Below, one piece after another: positions 8,491 to 17,223 of a DNA stretch of 64,000 bases (position 1 is its first letter; every line of letters starts with the position of its first letter). Source of the stretch: Deltaproteobacteria bacterium. Lineage in GTDB: Bacteria > Desulfobacterota > GWC2-55-46. Where the stretch lies: the NCBI GenBank assembly GCA_019912665.1, contig JAIOIE010000006.1, positions 124,001 through 188,000 on the forward strand, written 5' to 3'. Below the pieces are notes generated by a model. It had not been told where the DNA came from and searched no databases. It saw nothing but the letters and a program-made list of their open reading frames with translations. The position numbers were made by a program, and so were the translations under genes.

Positions 8491-8517
8491 TTGACCTCGC
8501 AAGGCAAATATTAGAAT
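8491..8517 (+). promoter_or_regulatory. Possible second promoter downstream of the riboswitch
   Basis: TTGACC (8491-8496) and TAGAAT (8512-8517) each match five of six consensus bases, but the spacing is only 15 bp. If active it would give an rnf transcript that escapes the riboswitch, with a very short leader before the rnfC ATG at 8537. Confidence 0.3.
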
Positions 8518-8536
8518 CTGTGGGACCACTTTGAGA

Positions 8537-9871
8537 ATGGGACACAGGACGTTTGAAAGAGGGATACATCCCTCTTATTATAAAGAGCTTACTTCCGGCA
8601 AGAGGGTCGAGCCGGCTGCCCTGCCCAGGACGGTAGTCATACCGTTGCAGCAGCACGCCGGAACGCCCTGCGAGCCCCTTGTCAAGAAGGGCGAGTCTGT
8701 CCTGGAAGGACAGAAGATAGGCGACGTCAAGGCCTTCGTCTCCGCCCCCGTCCACGCGAGCATCTCCGGAAAAGTAAAGGATATCGAGCTGGCCAACCAC
8801 CCCAATGGCTTGAGGTGCGCCTCGGTCATAATAGAGGGCGACGGCTCTGCAAGGGAGTGGGGCGCGGACAATAAAGGCGCTGACATAGGCACGCTCCAGC
8901 CCGAGGCTGTGCGCCAGGCCATAAGGGAGGCCGGGATAGTCGGCATGGGAGGGGCGGCTTTTCCCTCCTCCGTGAAGCTTTCGCCCCCCAAGGGCAAGGC
9001 CGTGGACACGGTCATACTCAACGGCTGCGAATGCGAGCCTTACCTTACGGCCGATCACAGGATAATGGTGGAGGAGCCGGAGAAGGTGGTCTGGGGGCTT
9101 AAGGCCCTCATGAAGGCGTCGGGCGCAACAAAAGGCTTCATAGGCATTGAGGAGAATAAGCCCGATGCGATCGAGGCTCTTACAGGGGCCGTATCCGGCT
9201 CCCCTGAGATAAGGATAATAGTCCTCGAGGCCAAGTACCCGCAGGGCGCGGAGAAAATGCTGATATCGGCGGCGATCGGGAGGAAGGTGCCCCCGGGGAA
9301 GCTCCCGTTCGATGTGGGAGTCCTCGTCAATAACGTCGGCACGGCGGTCGCCGTATTCGAGGCCCTTAACTGGGGAAAGCCCCTCTTTGAGAGGGTGGTC
9401 ACAATAAGCGGCAACGGCGTAAAGGAGCCCAAAAACCTCAAGGTCCGCGTGGGTACCATGTTCGAGGAGGTCATCGCGCAGTGCGGCGGGCTCGCCGGGA
9501 AGGAGATAGAGGTCCTTAACGGCGGCCCCATGATGGGCATCTCGCAATCGACCCTGGCAGTGCCTGTTACTAAGGGCACAACCGGCATCACAGTCATTTC
9601 CGCGGATGAGATAAAGGTGCGGCCTTACGAGCCCTGCATAAAGTGCGCCAGCTGCGTCGAGGCCTGCCCCATGGGCCTCATGCCCTACAGGCTGGGGGAT
9701 TACGGTAAGCTCCAGATGACCGCCGAGTTCAACGCCCTTGACGGGCTTAGCTGCATAGAGTGCGGCTGCTGCTCTTACGTGTGCCCCGCGAAAAGGCCTC
9801 TTATCCAGTGGATACGGGTCGGGAAGCTCAAGCTCCGCCAGGAGGCCCGCAAGGCCCAGGGCGCGAAATGA
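8537..9871 (+). CDS. rnfC: Rnf complex subunit C (ferredoxin:NAD+ oxidoreductase)
   Basis: 444 aa from ATG 8537 (TTG 8531 is an in-frame alternative; neither has a clear ribosome binding site). RnfC is the peripheral subunit that binds NADH and FMN and passes electrons to the membrane part of this ion-pumping complex. Seen: the N-terminal GGIHP-like RGIHPSYYKELT, the barrel-sandwich region with HAGTPCEPLVKKG, the glycine-rich GMGGAAFPSSVKL, NGCECEPYLTADHR, and two C-terminal 4Fe-4S motifs, CIKCASCVEACP and CIECGCCSYVCP. It is the first gene of a complete CDGEAB set and lies directly behind a ZTP riboswitch. Confidence 0.97.
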   Translation: MGHRTFERGIHPSYYKELTSGKRVEPAALPRTVVIPLQQHAGTPCEPLVKKGESVLEGQKIGDVKAFVSAPVHASISGKVKDIELANHPNGLRCASVIIEGDGSAREWGADNKGADIGTLQPEAVRQAIREAGIVGMGGAAFPSSVKLSPPKGKAVDTVILNGCECEPYLTADHRIMVEEPEKVVWGLKALMKASGATKGFIGIEENKPDAIEALTGAVSGSPEIRIIVLEAKYPQGAEKMLISAAIGRKVPPGKLPFDVGVLVNNVGTAVAVFEALNWGKPLFERVVTISGNGVKEPKNLKVRVGTMFEEVIAQCGGLAGKEIEVLNGGPMMGISQSTLAVPVTKGTTGITVISADEIKVRPYEPCIKCASCVEACPMGLMPYRLGDYGKLQMTAEFNALDGLSCIECGCCSYVCPAKRPLIQWIRVGKLKLRQEARKAQGAK

Positions 9872-9886
9872 CCACTCTGGAGGATA

Positions 9887-10990
9887 TTGACCATAAAACC
9901 CCGGCTCGTTCCGGGGCGGAATTATAAAGAGGATATGGACCAGAAGACGACAACGAAAACGCCTGATACCGAAATAGGTAAGCCTCCTGTCAGGGAAGCG
10001 GCCGTTGCCGAGGCCCCGGCCGCAGCGGCGAAGCTCATAGTGTCCTCTTCGCCGCACTTCATGGCAGAGGAGAGCATACCGAAGATCATGCACACGGTCG
10101 TCATGGCCCTCATGCCAGCGGCCGCGGCAAGCGTCTATTTTTTCGGGTGGAGGGCCCTCCTTCTCATAATCGTATGCATCGCGTCGTGCCTCGCGACTGA
10201 ATACGTCTTCCAGAGGATAAGGAGGAAGCCCGTAAAGATACACGACGGGAGCGCGGTCATAACCGGGATGCTGCTTGCCATGACCCTTCCGGCGGGCTTT
10301 CCGGTATACGGCGCTGTGCTGGGGTCCGTCTTCGCCATAGGTGTGGGAAAGGAGCTATTCGGCGGCCTCGGCTACAACATATTCAACCCGGCGCTCCTCG
10401 GAAGGGCTTTCCTAATGGCGACTTACCCCGTGCTTACGACGACATGGGTAGAACCGAGGACCGTGGAGAAGGCCGTGGACGCCGTGACCGCCGCGACACC
10501 GATAGCCCTCTGGAAGTTCGAGGGCAACATGGATTTCAACCTGCTTGACATGTTCCTCGGCAATACGGCTGGCTCGCTCGGCGAGACCTCGGCGCTGGCT
10601 ATAATAATAGGAGGCCTGTACCTCAGGTACAAGGGATATATAAACTGGAAGCTCCCGCTGGGCTATCTCGGCACCATAGCCGCCTTCTCGGCCATATTCT
10701 GGCTCGTGAACCCGGCGAAGTACCCGAGCCCGCTCTTTCATCTCTTTGCCGGCGGCGCGATGCTCGGGGCATGGTTCATGGTGACCGACATGGTGACCTC
10801 GCCCACGACGTCGCTCGGCCAGTGGATATTCGTCATAGTGGCAGGGGTTATGGCAGTGGTCATAAGGATATTCGGCGGACTTCCCGAGGGGGTCATGTAT
10901 TCGATACTCTTCATGAACGCCTTTGTGCCGCTCCTCAACAAGCACACGAGGCCGAGGGTATTCGGCACGGTAAGGGCCGGTAAAGGCTAA
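9887..10990 (+). CDS. rnfD: Rnf complex subunit D (membrane, covalent FMN)
   Basis: RnfD is an integral membrane subunit with covalently bound FMN. The family core starts at LIVSSSPHF (about residue 50 of the 367-aa reading) and has about nine hydrophobic helices. The flavinylation site is visible as DAVTAATP with Thr204 in the position of the S/T-GAT threonine. The start is uncertain: TTG 9887 follows GGAGG by only 3 bp, and ATG 9935 follows AGAGG by 2 bp. Either gives an Ala/Pro-rich N-terminal extension of about 30-50 residues not usual in RnfD. NQR subunit B is the main relative, but the context fixes Rnf. Confidence 0.96.
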   Translation: MTIKPRLVPGRNYKEDMDQKTTTKTPDTEIGKPPVREAAVAEAPAAAAKLIVSSSPHFMAEESIPKIMHTVVMALMPAAAASVYFFGWRALLLIIVCIASCLATEYVFQRIRRKPVKIHDGSAVITGMLLAMTLPAGFPVYGAVLGSVFAIGVGKELFGGLGYNIFNPALLGRAFLMATYPVLTTTWVEPRTVEKAVDAVTAATPIALWKFEGNMDFNLLDMFLGNTAGSLGETSALAIIIGGLYLRYKGYINWKLPLGYLGTIAAFSAIFWLVNPAKYPSPLFHLFAGGAMLGAWFMVTDMVTSPTTSLGQWIFVIVAGVMAVVIRIFGGLPEGVMYSILFMNAFVPLLNKHTRPRVFGTVRAGKG

Positions 10991-11020
10991 GACAGCCTTT
11001 CGGCGTACTGGAGGTTTTAT

Positions 11021-11653
11021 TTGAACGGCGTAACAAAAATGCTCCTCAACCTCATAATCGTCGGCGCCCTTTCCGGGGCCGTCCTCTCCGGCGTATTTAC
11101 GGCGGCAGACCCGCTCATCAAGGCCAACAAGGAGCAGGAGCTCCGGGAAGCGGTCTTTTTCGTCCTCCCCGAGGCAAAGGACTTCGTGAAGGTCGAGAAG
11201 ACCGTCGGGCAGGAGAAGCTTATTGTCTACAAGGGCGTAAACGAAAACGGGGAGCCTGTCGGCATAGCGTTCAAGGCCGACGGGAACGGTTTTCAGGCCA
11301 ATATAGGCCTCATGGTGGGCCTTGACCTCGATTATCTGAAGCTCAAGGGCATAGAGGTGCTTGATCAGCTCGAGACCCCGGGCCTCGGGGACAGGATACG
11401 GGACGAGTCGTTCAAGGACCAGTTCAAGGGACTCGAAGTGAAGCCCAGGATAGAGTACATAAAATACAGGAAACCCGAGCAGCCGAACCAGATACAGGCC
11501 ATAACCGGCGCAACGATATCGTCCGAGGCGGTCATAAAGAACATAAACAAGGCCATAGAGAAGGTGGTCGCGAACTTCCCCCGCGAGGAGATGATGAAGT
11601 CGGAGGACGGGCCGCGCCCGGCCCCCGCCAGGGAGGGACAGGATGCCAAATAA
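11021..11653 (+). CDS. rnfG: Rnf complex subunit G (periplasmic FMN-binding)
   Basis: 210 aa. A single N-terminal helix (about 7-28) anchors an FMN-binding domain; the covalent flavin site is ITGATISS with Thr165. Start is TTG at 11021 with GGAGG six bases upstream. The gene overlaps rnfE by 11 bp, indicating coupled translation. The hydrophilic Pro/Ala-rich tail (RPAPAREGQ) is non-conserved. Confidence 0.96.
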   Translation: MNGVTKMLLNLIIVGALSGAVLSGVFTAADPLIKANKEQELREAVFFVLPEAKDFVKVEKTVGQEKLIVYKGVNENGEPVGIAFKADGNGFQANIGLMVGLDLDYLKLKGIEVLDQLETPGLGDRIRDESFKDQFKGLEVKPRIEYIKYRKPEQPNQIQAITGATISSEAVIKNINKAIEKVVANFPREEMMKSEDGPRPAPAREGQDAK

Positions 11654-12278
11654 GAGCCTCTTTTACGAGTTCAAGAAGGGCCTCTGGCAGGATATCCCGC
11701 CGTTCAGGCTTCTTCTCGGCCTCTGCCCCGCGCTCGCGGTCTCGAACTCGGCCCTGAACGGCCTCTCCATGGGCCTTGCGACACTTTTCGTCCTTTTCAC
11801 CTCCAACATGGTGGTATCCTTCATAAGGAGGACCATATCGGCGAAGGTGAGGATACCGGCATACGTGGTCATCATAGCGACGCTCGTGACCGTTACCGAC
11901 ATGTTCCTGGCAGCGGTCTTCCCGGCCGTCTCAAAGGCGCTCGGGCCGTACATACCTCTTATAGTCGTGAACTGCATAGTGCTCGGAAGGGCCGAGGCCT
12001 TCGCGCAGAAGAACCCGCTACTCCCGACCGCTATGGACACGCTCGGCATAGGAACAGGATTCGCCATGAGCCTCACACTCATGGGCTCGATCCGTGAGGT
12101 CCTCGGCTTCGGGAGCGTTTTCGGCGTCCAGCTCCTCGGGAAGTGGTTCGAGCCCTGGATCGTGATGATACTCCCGGCAGGGGCGTTCCTCGTGCTCGGC
12201 GGGCTTGTTGCGCTCGTAAACTTCATATCGAGCAGGAAGGCCGCCAAGGCCGGGGCGGCTGAGACCGCAGCGCACTAA
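11643..12278 (+). CDS. rnfE: Rnf complex subunit E (membrane)
   Basis: 211 aa with about six transmembrane helices. It opens with the RnfE/NqrD-type sequence FKKGLWQDIPPFRLLLGLCPALAVSNS, including the LGLCP cysteine expected to take part in the intramembrane iron centre shared with RnfA. Start ATG at 11643 inside the end of rnfG. With RnfA it forms the pseudo-symmetric ion-conducting pair. Role: electron passage across the membrane coupled to Na+ or H+ transport. Confidence 0.96.
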   Translation: MPNKSLFYEFKKGLWQDIPPFRLLLGLCPALAVSNSALNGLSMGLATLFVLFTSNMVVSFIRRTISAKVRIPAYVVIIATLVTVTDMFLAAVFPAVSKALGPYIPLIVVNCIVLGRAEAFAQKNPLLPTAMDTLGIGTGFAMSLTLMGSIREVLGFGSVFGVQLLGKWFEPWIVMILPAGAFLVLGGLVALVNFISSRKAAKAGAAETAAH

Positions 12279-12288
12279 GGAGATAATC

Positions 12289-12867
12289 TTGGAACTGATA
12301 CTAATATTCATATCGGCTTCCATCGTAAACAACTTCGTTCTCGCCTATTTCCTGGGCATCTGCCCGTTCATAGGCGTCTCGAACAAGACCGAGAACGCGG
12401 TCAACATGGGGCTTGCGACCACGTTCGTCATGACCCTTACGGCTGCCGCGACCTGGCCCATATACCACCACGTGCTCGTAAGGTTCAACGTGCCGTTCCT
12501 GCAGTACGTGGCGTTCATCATAATAATCGCGTCCCTGGTGCAGCTCGTGGAGATGTACGTGAGGAAGGCGAGCCCGGCCCTCTACCGCGCATTGGGCATA
12601 TTCCTTCCGCTCATAACCACCAACTGCGCGATACTGGGGCTTGCCCTCTTTATGGTCCTCAGGGACTACAATTACCTCGAGTCCATCGTCTTCGGCTTCG
12701 CGACCGGCGTTGGCTTCACGCTCGCCATCGTCATGATGTCCGGCATAAGGGAGGAGCTTGAATTCGCGGACGTGCCCGAGCACTTCAGGGGCGCGCCCAT
12801 CACCTTCATAGTCGCCGGGATGCTGGCGCTCGCCTTCATGGGCTTCGCCGGTCTCATAAGGGGTTAG
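12289..12867 (+). CDS. rnfA: Rnf complex subunit A (membrane)
   Basis: 192 aa with six transmembrane helices, homologous in layout to RnfE. The motifs FLGICPFIGVSN and TTNCAILGLAL each supply a cysteine for the intramembrane iron centre, typical of RnfA/NqrE. Start is TTG at 12289 with an ideal AAGGAG (12277-12282) six bases upstream. The usual 193-aa family length is kept. It sits between rnfE and rnfB in the common order. Confidence 0.97.
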   Translation: MELILIFISASIVNNFVLAYFLGICPFIGVSNKTENAVNMGLATTFVMTLTAAATWPIYHHVLVRFNVPFLQYVAFIIIIASLVQLVEMYVRKASPALYRALGIFLPLITTNCAILGLALFMVLRDYNYLESIVFGFATGVGFTLAIVMMSGIREELEFADVPEHFRGAPITFIVAGMLALAFMGFAGLIRG

Positions 12868-12876
12868 TGTAAGACA

Positions 12877-13722
12877 ATGTTAGAGACTCTAATAATATCG
12901 GCCGTGAGCATGGGCGCAATAGGCGCGGTTATGGCGGTCTTCCTCGTCTACGCCGACAGGAAATTGAAGGTCGAGGAGGACCCCAGGGTCGAGGCCCTCT
13001 CCAGCGCGCTCCCCAACACCAACTGCGGCGGCTGCGGTTACCCCGGTTGCAGGATGTTCGCCGAGGCCCTCATGAAGGGCGAAGCGCTCCCCACGGCCTG
13101 TGTGGCGGGCGGGAACGACACGGCTGCGGCTCTTGCCGGTATACTGGGCGTCGAGGCCGGGAGCGCGAAGAGGATGCTCGCCGTTGTCCTCTGCAGGGGC
13201 GGGAACGCCGAGGCCGAAAGGCGGGCAGAGTACAGGGGAGAGATGACCTGCACGGCTTCGCACTTGACCGGCGGGGACAAGTCCTGCACATACGGCTGCC
13301 TCGGGCTCGGCGAGTGCGTGGACGCCTGCAAGTTCGACGCGATGGCCATGAACGACAACGGGCTTCCTGTCGTCTTCTACGACAAGTGCGTCGGGTGCGG
13401 GGCCTGCGCGAGGGCCTGCCCCAGGGACATAATAGAGATGCACCCGGAGGACAGGAAGCTCTTCGTCTACTGCAAGAACCTGGACAAGGGCGCCTACGCG
13501 AGAAAGGTCTGCAAGGTGGCCTGCGTGGCCTGCGGCCTCTGCGTAAAGGACTGCAGCGTCCCCGGCGGCATAGTGATGAAGAACAACCTCGCGGCCGTGG
13601 ATTACTCGCTCGCGCCCCAGACGGACGAGTCCGTCAAGAGGTGCCCCACCAAATGCATCCTCTGGGGCGAGGAGGAAAAGTCCACCAGGGATGCCTATTA
13701 TTCCGGCAAGCCTAAGAGCTGA
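12877..13722 (+). CDS. rnfB: Rnf complex subunit B (polyferredoxin)
   Basis: 281 aa. RnfB accepts electrons from reduced ferredoxin. An N-terminal helix (about 3-24) is followed by the Fe-S domain NTNCGGCGYPGC, then cysteine groups CTYGCLGLGECVDAC, CVGCGACARACP and CVACGLCVKDC that bind further 4Fe-4S clusters, and a last CPTKC near the C-terminus. The length is typical of the longer, polyferredoxin-like RnfB of anaerobes rather than the short gammaproteobacterial form. Last gene of the rnf operon; no T-tailed hairpin follows within about 60 bp. Confidence 0.97.
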   Translation: MLETLIISAVSMGAIGAVMAVFLVYADRKLKVEEDPRVEALSSALPNTNCGGCGYPGCRMFAEALMKGEALPTACVAGGNDTAAALAGILGVEAGSAKRMLAVVLCRGGNAEAERRAEYRGEMTCTASHLTGGDKSCTYGCLGLGECVDACKFDAMAMNDNGLPVVFYDKCVGCGACARACPRDIIEMHPEDRKLFVYCKNLDKGAYARKVCKVACVACGLCVKDCSVPGGIVMKNNLAAVDYSLAPQTDESVKRCPTKCILWGEEEKSTRDAYYSGKPKS

Positions 13723-13840
13723 ACCCCCTCTCTAGCGAACTATTTCCTAATATAAAGTTAATGCTTTTTTAATCGTTTTTTGCTATATTGGACCTGCTTA
13801 AATCGTCCTGAATCTCCCCTGACGAGCACCAGACCGGCTT

Positions 13841-14260
13841 ATGGCAATCGGCGTCTTAAGAGGCGGAGTCTTCCTCGCCCTGACAACCCTCTTCATGCTC
13901 GGCCTTGCTTCGTGCGAGTCCGGCGAGGGTACAACAACCGCGGACAGCCTGAGGGGAGGCGAGACCAGGCCCACGCTCGACCCGGCCAGGTTCACCGGCC
14001 TCTCGGCCGAGGCGTATCAGGCCGCCAGGGACATACCGGAGATAATAGACAGCCTTTATTGCTACTGCGACTGCGAGAGGCATTTCGGCCATAAGAGCCT
14101 CTTGACCTGTTTCGTCGACGAGCACGCCGTATACTGCGACATCTGCATATACGAGGCCCTGATGGCGCGCGACCTTCACAGGCAGGGCATGGACACGGCG
14201 GCCATCAGGAAGGCCGTGGACGAGAAGTTCTCGCGTTTGAGGCATAACGGTTCGCATTGA
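13841..14260 (+). CDS. PCYCGC-motif-like lipoprotein
   Basis: 139 aa. The signal peptide ends in a lipobox, GLASC (Cys25), so it is likely an envelope lipoprotein. The core resembles the small PCYCGC-motif family: SLYCYCDC (C74, C76, C78), then HKSLLTCF (C90) and a CDIC pair (C99, C102), six cysteines in about 30 residues. Function of this family is not established; metal or heme/thiol handling is plausible because the gene leads a cytochrome c maturation cluster. An AT-rich stretch with a possible -10 TATATT (13784-13789) precedes it, but no good -35 was found. Confidence 0.75.
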   Translation: MAIGVLRGGVFLALTTLFMLGLASCESGEGTTTADSLRGGETRPTLDPARFTGLSAEAYQAARDIPEIIDSLYCYCDCERHFGHKSLLTCFVDEHAVYCDICIYEALMARDLHRQGMDTAAIRKAVDEKFSRLRHNGSH

Positions 14261-14286
14261 TATTGAATCCTCATAAGGAGGCACCC

Positions 14287-14847
14287 TTGAGAAGAAGAAA
14301 CCTTTTAACGGGAGCGGCCGCAGTGGCGATAGCCTCCGTCATCGCCCTTGGCGGCTGCTCCAAGGACGAACCAGCCGGCCCCCAGAACCAGAATACCGCA
14401 GCGGAACAGGCAAGCGCTCCGCACCCTCCGGTGAATACAATGCTCATAACGGACCTGGAGAGCAGATTGAAGGAGAGCCCCGGCAACCCGGACCTCATGT
14501 GGAGGCTCGCCGACGCCTACTTCGAGTCCAGGCAGTTCGAACAGGCCGCCGCCAACTACAAGAAGGTGCTTGACTCGGGTTCCGGCGAGACCGACGTCTA
14601 CAACGGCCTCGGCATATCGCTTCATTACATGGGCAAATCGGCCGAGGGCCTTACCTTCATTGAGGAAGGGATAAAGAAGAACCCGTACCACCAGAGGATA
14701 TGGCTCACGAAGGGCTTCATACTCGCGTATGGCATGGGGGATATGGAAGGCGCAAAGGCCGCATGGGAGAAGGCCACCGTCCTTAACCCCGAGAGCCAGG
14801 TGGGCAAAGCCGCCTCGGAATATCTCTCCGCGCTTACAAATAAATAA
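14287..14847 (+). CDS. TPR-repeat lipoprotein
   Basis: 186 aa from TTG 14287, chosen because AAGGAGG (14275-14281) lies five bases upstream; a longer frame from 14257 lacks this. The N-terminus has a signal with a GGC lipobox (ALGGCSKD). Two or three tetratricopeptide repeats follow (LMWRLADAYFESRQFEQAAANY, the VYNGLGISLHYMGKS block and the WLTKGFILAYGMGD block). TPR proteins such as CcmI/NrfG hold apocytochromes during heme ligation; the location just before ResB makes a similar chaperone role likely, though unproven. Confidence 0.85.
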   Translation: MRRRNLLTGAAAVAIASVIALGGCSKDEPAGPQNQNTAAEQASAPHPPVNTMLITDLESRLKESPGNPDLMWRLADAYFESRQFEQAAANYKKVLDSGSGETDVYNGLGISLHYMGKSAEGLTFIEEGIKKNPYHQRIWLTKGFILAYGMGDMEGAKAAWEKATVLNPESQVGKAASEYLSALTNK

Positions 14848-14868
14848 ACAGGGAAGCAGGTTCCTACG

Positions 14869-16284
14869 ATGGCAGAGAAAGCAAAGGAGGCGGCGGAAGG
14901 CATGGACGCCAGGTGGTACAGGACCCTTGGCTCCGGTATCTGGAGCTTTCTGAACTCCCTCAAGCTCACTATCTTCATACTCATCGCGCTGGCGGTCACC
15001 TCGATTTTCGGCACCGCCATCGAGCAGAACGCCCCGCTGGAGAAGTACATCGCGGAATACGGCGAGACCTGGGGCAACCTGATCATCTACGCCAACCTCA
15101 ACGACATGTATTACTCGTGGTGGTTCAGGGGACTGATAGTATTCCTGGCCATCAACATCGTAGTCTGCACCCTCGAGAGGTTCCCTCCCAAGTGGAAGTC
15201 GCTCCTTGACCACAAGCAGGAGCGTTTCGACCCGAGGCTGATAGAGAAGTTCGCGCACCACGAGACCCTGAGCATCAACGCGAGCCCGGAGGCCGTGAGG
15301 GACAGGCTCCTTCAGGTCCTGAAGAAGAAGAGGTTCGGCACGGTGAGCTCCGGGGGCGGGAGCGAGTTCTTCATATACGCATGGAAGGGTAGGATCGGCA
15401 GGCTCGGCTCCGACATGACCCACATAAGCCTCCTCCTTATCCTCCTCGGGGCCCTCATCGGGAGCATCTACGGGTACAGGGACTCCATCCTCATGAACGT
15501 CGGCAACACGGTGAAGTTCAATAACGAGACCTTCATGCTCAGGCTCGACAAGTTCTGGATAGACTACTATGACACCGGGCATATCAAGCAGTACAACTCG
15601 CTCGTTACCATCATCGAGGACGGCAAGGATGTGATGCAGAAGCAGATCTGGGTGAACGAGCCCCTCGACTACAAGGGACTCAAGTTCTACCAGGCGAACT
15701 ACGGCCTCTCCTGGAACAAGCTCGAGGAGGCGCAGCTTAGCTTCAGGCACAAGGTGAAAGAAGGGACCGAAATGTCGTTCCCCGCAAAATGGAACACCCT
15801 CACGGACGTGCCGAACAGCAAATATTCCGTAAAGCTCATAGGATACACCGCCGATTTCGCCTACGACGAGGAGAACAACTTCGTCTACTCCAAGTCCGAG
15901 AAACCTGACAACCCGGCCATAAAAATAGAGGTATACGAGGGCGAAAAGCTCGTATCCTCGCCGTGGCTCTTCATGAACTACCCCGGGATTTTCCCGGCCA
16001 TACCCGATTCCGACCAGGACTTCGTATACACCGGCCACAAGGGGGCCTGGTTTTCGGGCCTGCAGTACAGCAAGGACCCCGGCACCAACATAGTCTGGCT
16101 CGGCTCCGCGGTCATGGGAATCGGGTTCATAATGGCCTTCTTCATATACCACAGGAGGGTCTGGATCCACATAAAGGGCAGCGGTCAGTCCACCGAGATG
16201 AAGATCGGCGGCACCATCAACAAGAACACCTTCGCGTTCGAGCGCGATATAAGGGAGATAACCGAGTCGGTGTCTTCCAAATGA
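14869..16284 (+). CDS. resB: Cytochrome c biogenesis protein ResB (Ccs1)
   Basis: 471 aa. ResB/Ccs1 is half of the System II cytochrome c synthetase that carries heme across the membrane and ligates it to CxxCH sites. The N-terminal membrane segment contains SGIWSFLNSLKLTIFILIALAV and the loop GTAIEQNAPLEKY, typical of the family; a large periplasmic domain (about 200-410) precedes the last helix (NIVWLGSAVMGIGFIMAFFIYHRR). It is separate from the CcsA partner, which starts 19 bp downstream. The multiheme cytochrome at 4314-5441 is a likely substrate. Confidence 0.95.
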   Translation: MAEKAKEAAEGMDARWYRTLGSGIWSFLNSLKLTIFILIALAVTSIFGTAIEQNAPLEKYIAEYGETWGNLIIYANLNDMYYSWWFRGLIVFLAINIVVCTLERFPPKWKSLLDHKQERFDPRLIEKFAHHETLSINASPEAVRDRLLQVLKKKRFGTVSSGGGSEFFIYAWKGRIGRLGSDMTHISLLLILLGALIGSIYGYRDSILMNVGNTVKFNNETFMLRLDKFWIDYYDTGHIKQYNSLVTIIEDGKDVMQKQIWVNEPLDYKGLKFYQANYGLSWNKLEEAQLSFRHKVKEGTEMSFPAKWNTLTDVPNSKYSVKLIGYTADFAYDEENNFVYSKSEKPDNPAIKIEVYEGEKLVSSPWLFMNYPGIFPAIPDSDQDFVYTGHKGAWFSGLQYSKDPGTNIVWLGSAVMGIGFIMAFFIYHRRVWIHIKGSGQSTEMKIGGTINKNTFAFERDIREITESVSSK

Positions 16285-16303
16285 GAGGCCGTAGGGGGAG
16301 AAG

Positions 16304-17191
16304 ATGATACTTTCTCTTGTCTTTTTCACATTCGCGTTCATTTTCTACATACTCACGACGACAGCGTACGTGGGCTTCTGGGTATTCAGGAAGAAATGGA
16401 TAGGGCAGATAGCCACGGCGCTGGCCTTCATCGCCCTGGGCTCCACCACGATGGTCCTCATAAGCCGAGCCGGCGAGTCCGGCCACGGCCCGTTCTCGAA
16501 CCTATGGGAATCGATGGTGCTCTTCATATGGGCCACCAACGCCGGCTATCTCCTGATGGAGTACAGGTACAAGTTCAAGGCCATAGGCGCGGTAGTGATG
16601 GCCATCGAGACGCTCGCCATGCTGGCGGCCTCGCTCCTCCCTTACAGGTTCAAGGACGTTGAGCCGCTCAACCCGGCGCTCCAGAGCAAGTGGAAGTGGA
16701 TGACGAGCCTCCTCTCAAGGTGGGACCTCCAGAACTACGCCATAGGCTGGCTCGACTTCCACGTTGTCACTACCTTCATCGGCTATGCGGCCTTCGCCAT
16801 ATCATTCGGGCTTGCCCTCCTTTACCTCCTCAAGAACAGGTACGAGAGCAGGCAGCAGAAGGTGAAGCTCCTTGACGCCTTCCCGGACTCGAAAATGCTC
16901 GATGAGATGAGCTATCGCGCCGTCGCCTGGGGCTTCCCGTTCCTTGCGGTGGGGATCGTGTCAGGAGCCATATGGGCGAACTACGCCTGGGGCGGCTACT
17001 GGAGCTGGGACCCCAAGGAGACATGGTCACTCATAACCTGGTTCATATACGCGGCCTATCTCCACGCGCGGGTCACGAGGGGATGGAGGGGAAAGAGGGC
17101 GGCATACCTCTCGATACTCGGCTTCGCGGCCGTCGTATTCCTCTACTGGGGCGTGAGCTTCATACTCCCTGGCCTCCACGCCTACGCGTAG
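16304..17191 (+). CDS. ccsA: Cytochrome c biogenesis protein CcsA/ResC (heme lyase)
   Basis: 295 aa, about eight transmembrane helices. The tryptophan-rich heme-handling motif is clear: WGGYWSWDPKETWSLITW near residues 228-245. Histidines in conserved loops (SGHGPFSN, WLDFHVVT, HARVTRGWRG) fit the heme ligands of the family. Works with ResB just upstream as the System II synthetase. Start ATG at 16304. Confidence 0.96.
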   Translation: MILSLVFFTFAFIFYILTTTAYVGFWVFRKKWIGQIATALAFIALGSTTMVLISRAGESGHGPFSNLWESMVLFIWATNAGYLLMEYRYKFKAIGAVVMAIETLAMLAASLLPYRFKDVEPLNPALQSKWKWMTSLLSRWDLQNYAIGWLDFHVVTTFIGYAAFAISFGLALLYLLKNRYESRQQKVKLLDAFPDSKMLDEMSYRAVAWGFPFLAVGIVSGAIWANYAWGGYWSWDPKETWSLITWFIYAAYLHARVTRGWRGKRAAYLSILGFAAVVFLYWGVSFILPGLHAYA

Positions 17192-17223
17192 GGTCGGCAG
17201 AATAAAACAATACGGGTGCGGTG

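Noticed and set aside
8486-10243. Long minus-strand open frame (585 codons) opposite rnfC and rnfD
   Set aside because: It is a mirror frame produced by strong third-position bias; the plus strand holds clear RnfC/RnfD motifs and the minus protein shows none.
14305-16341. 678-codon minus-strand frame opposite the TPR lipoprotein and resB
   Set aside because: Antisense shadow of well-supported genes, with biased composition and no recognisable domain.
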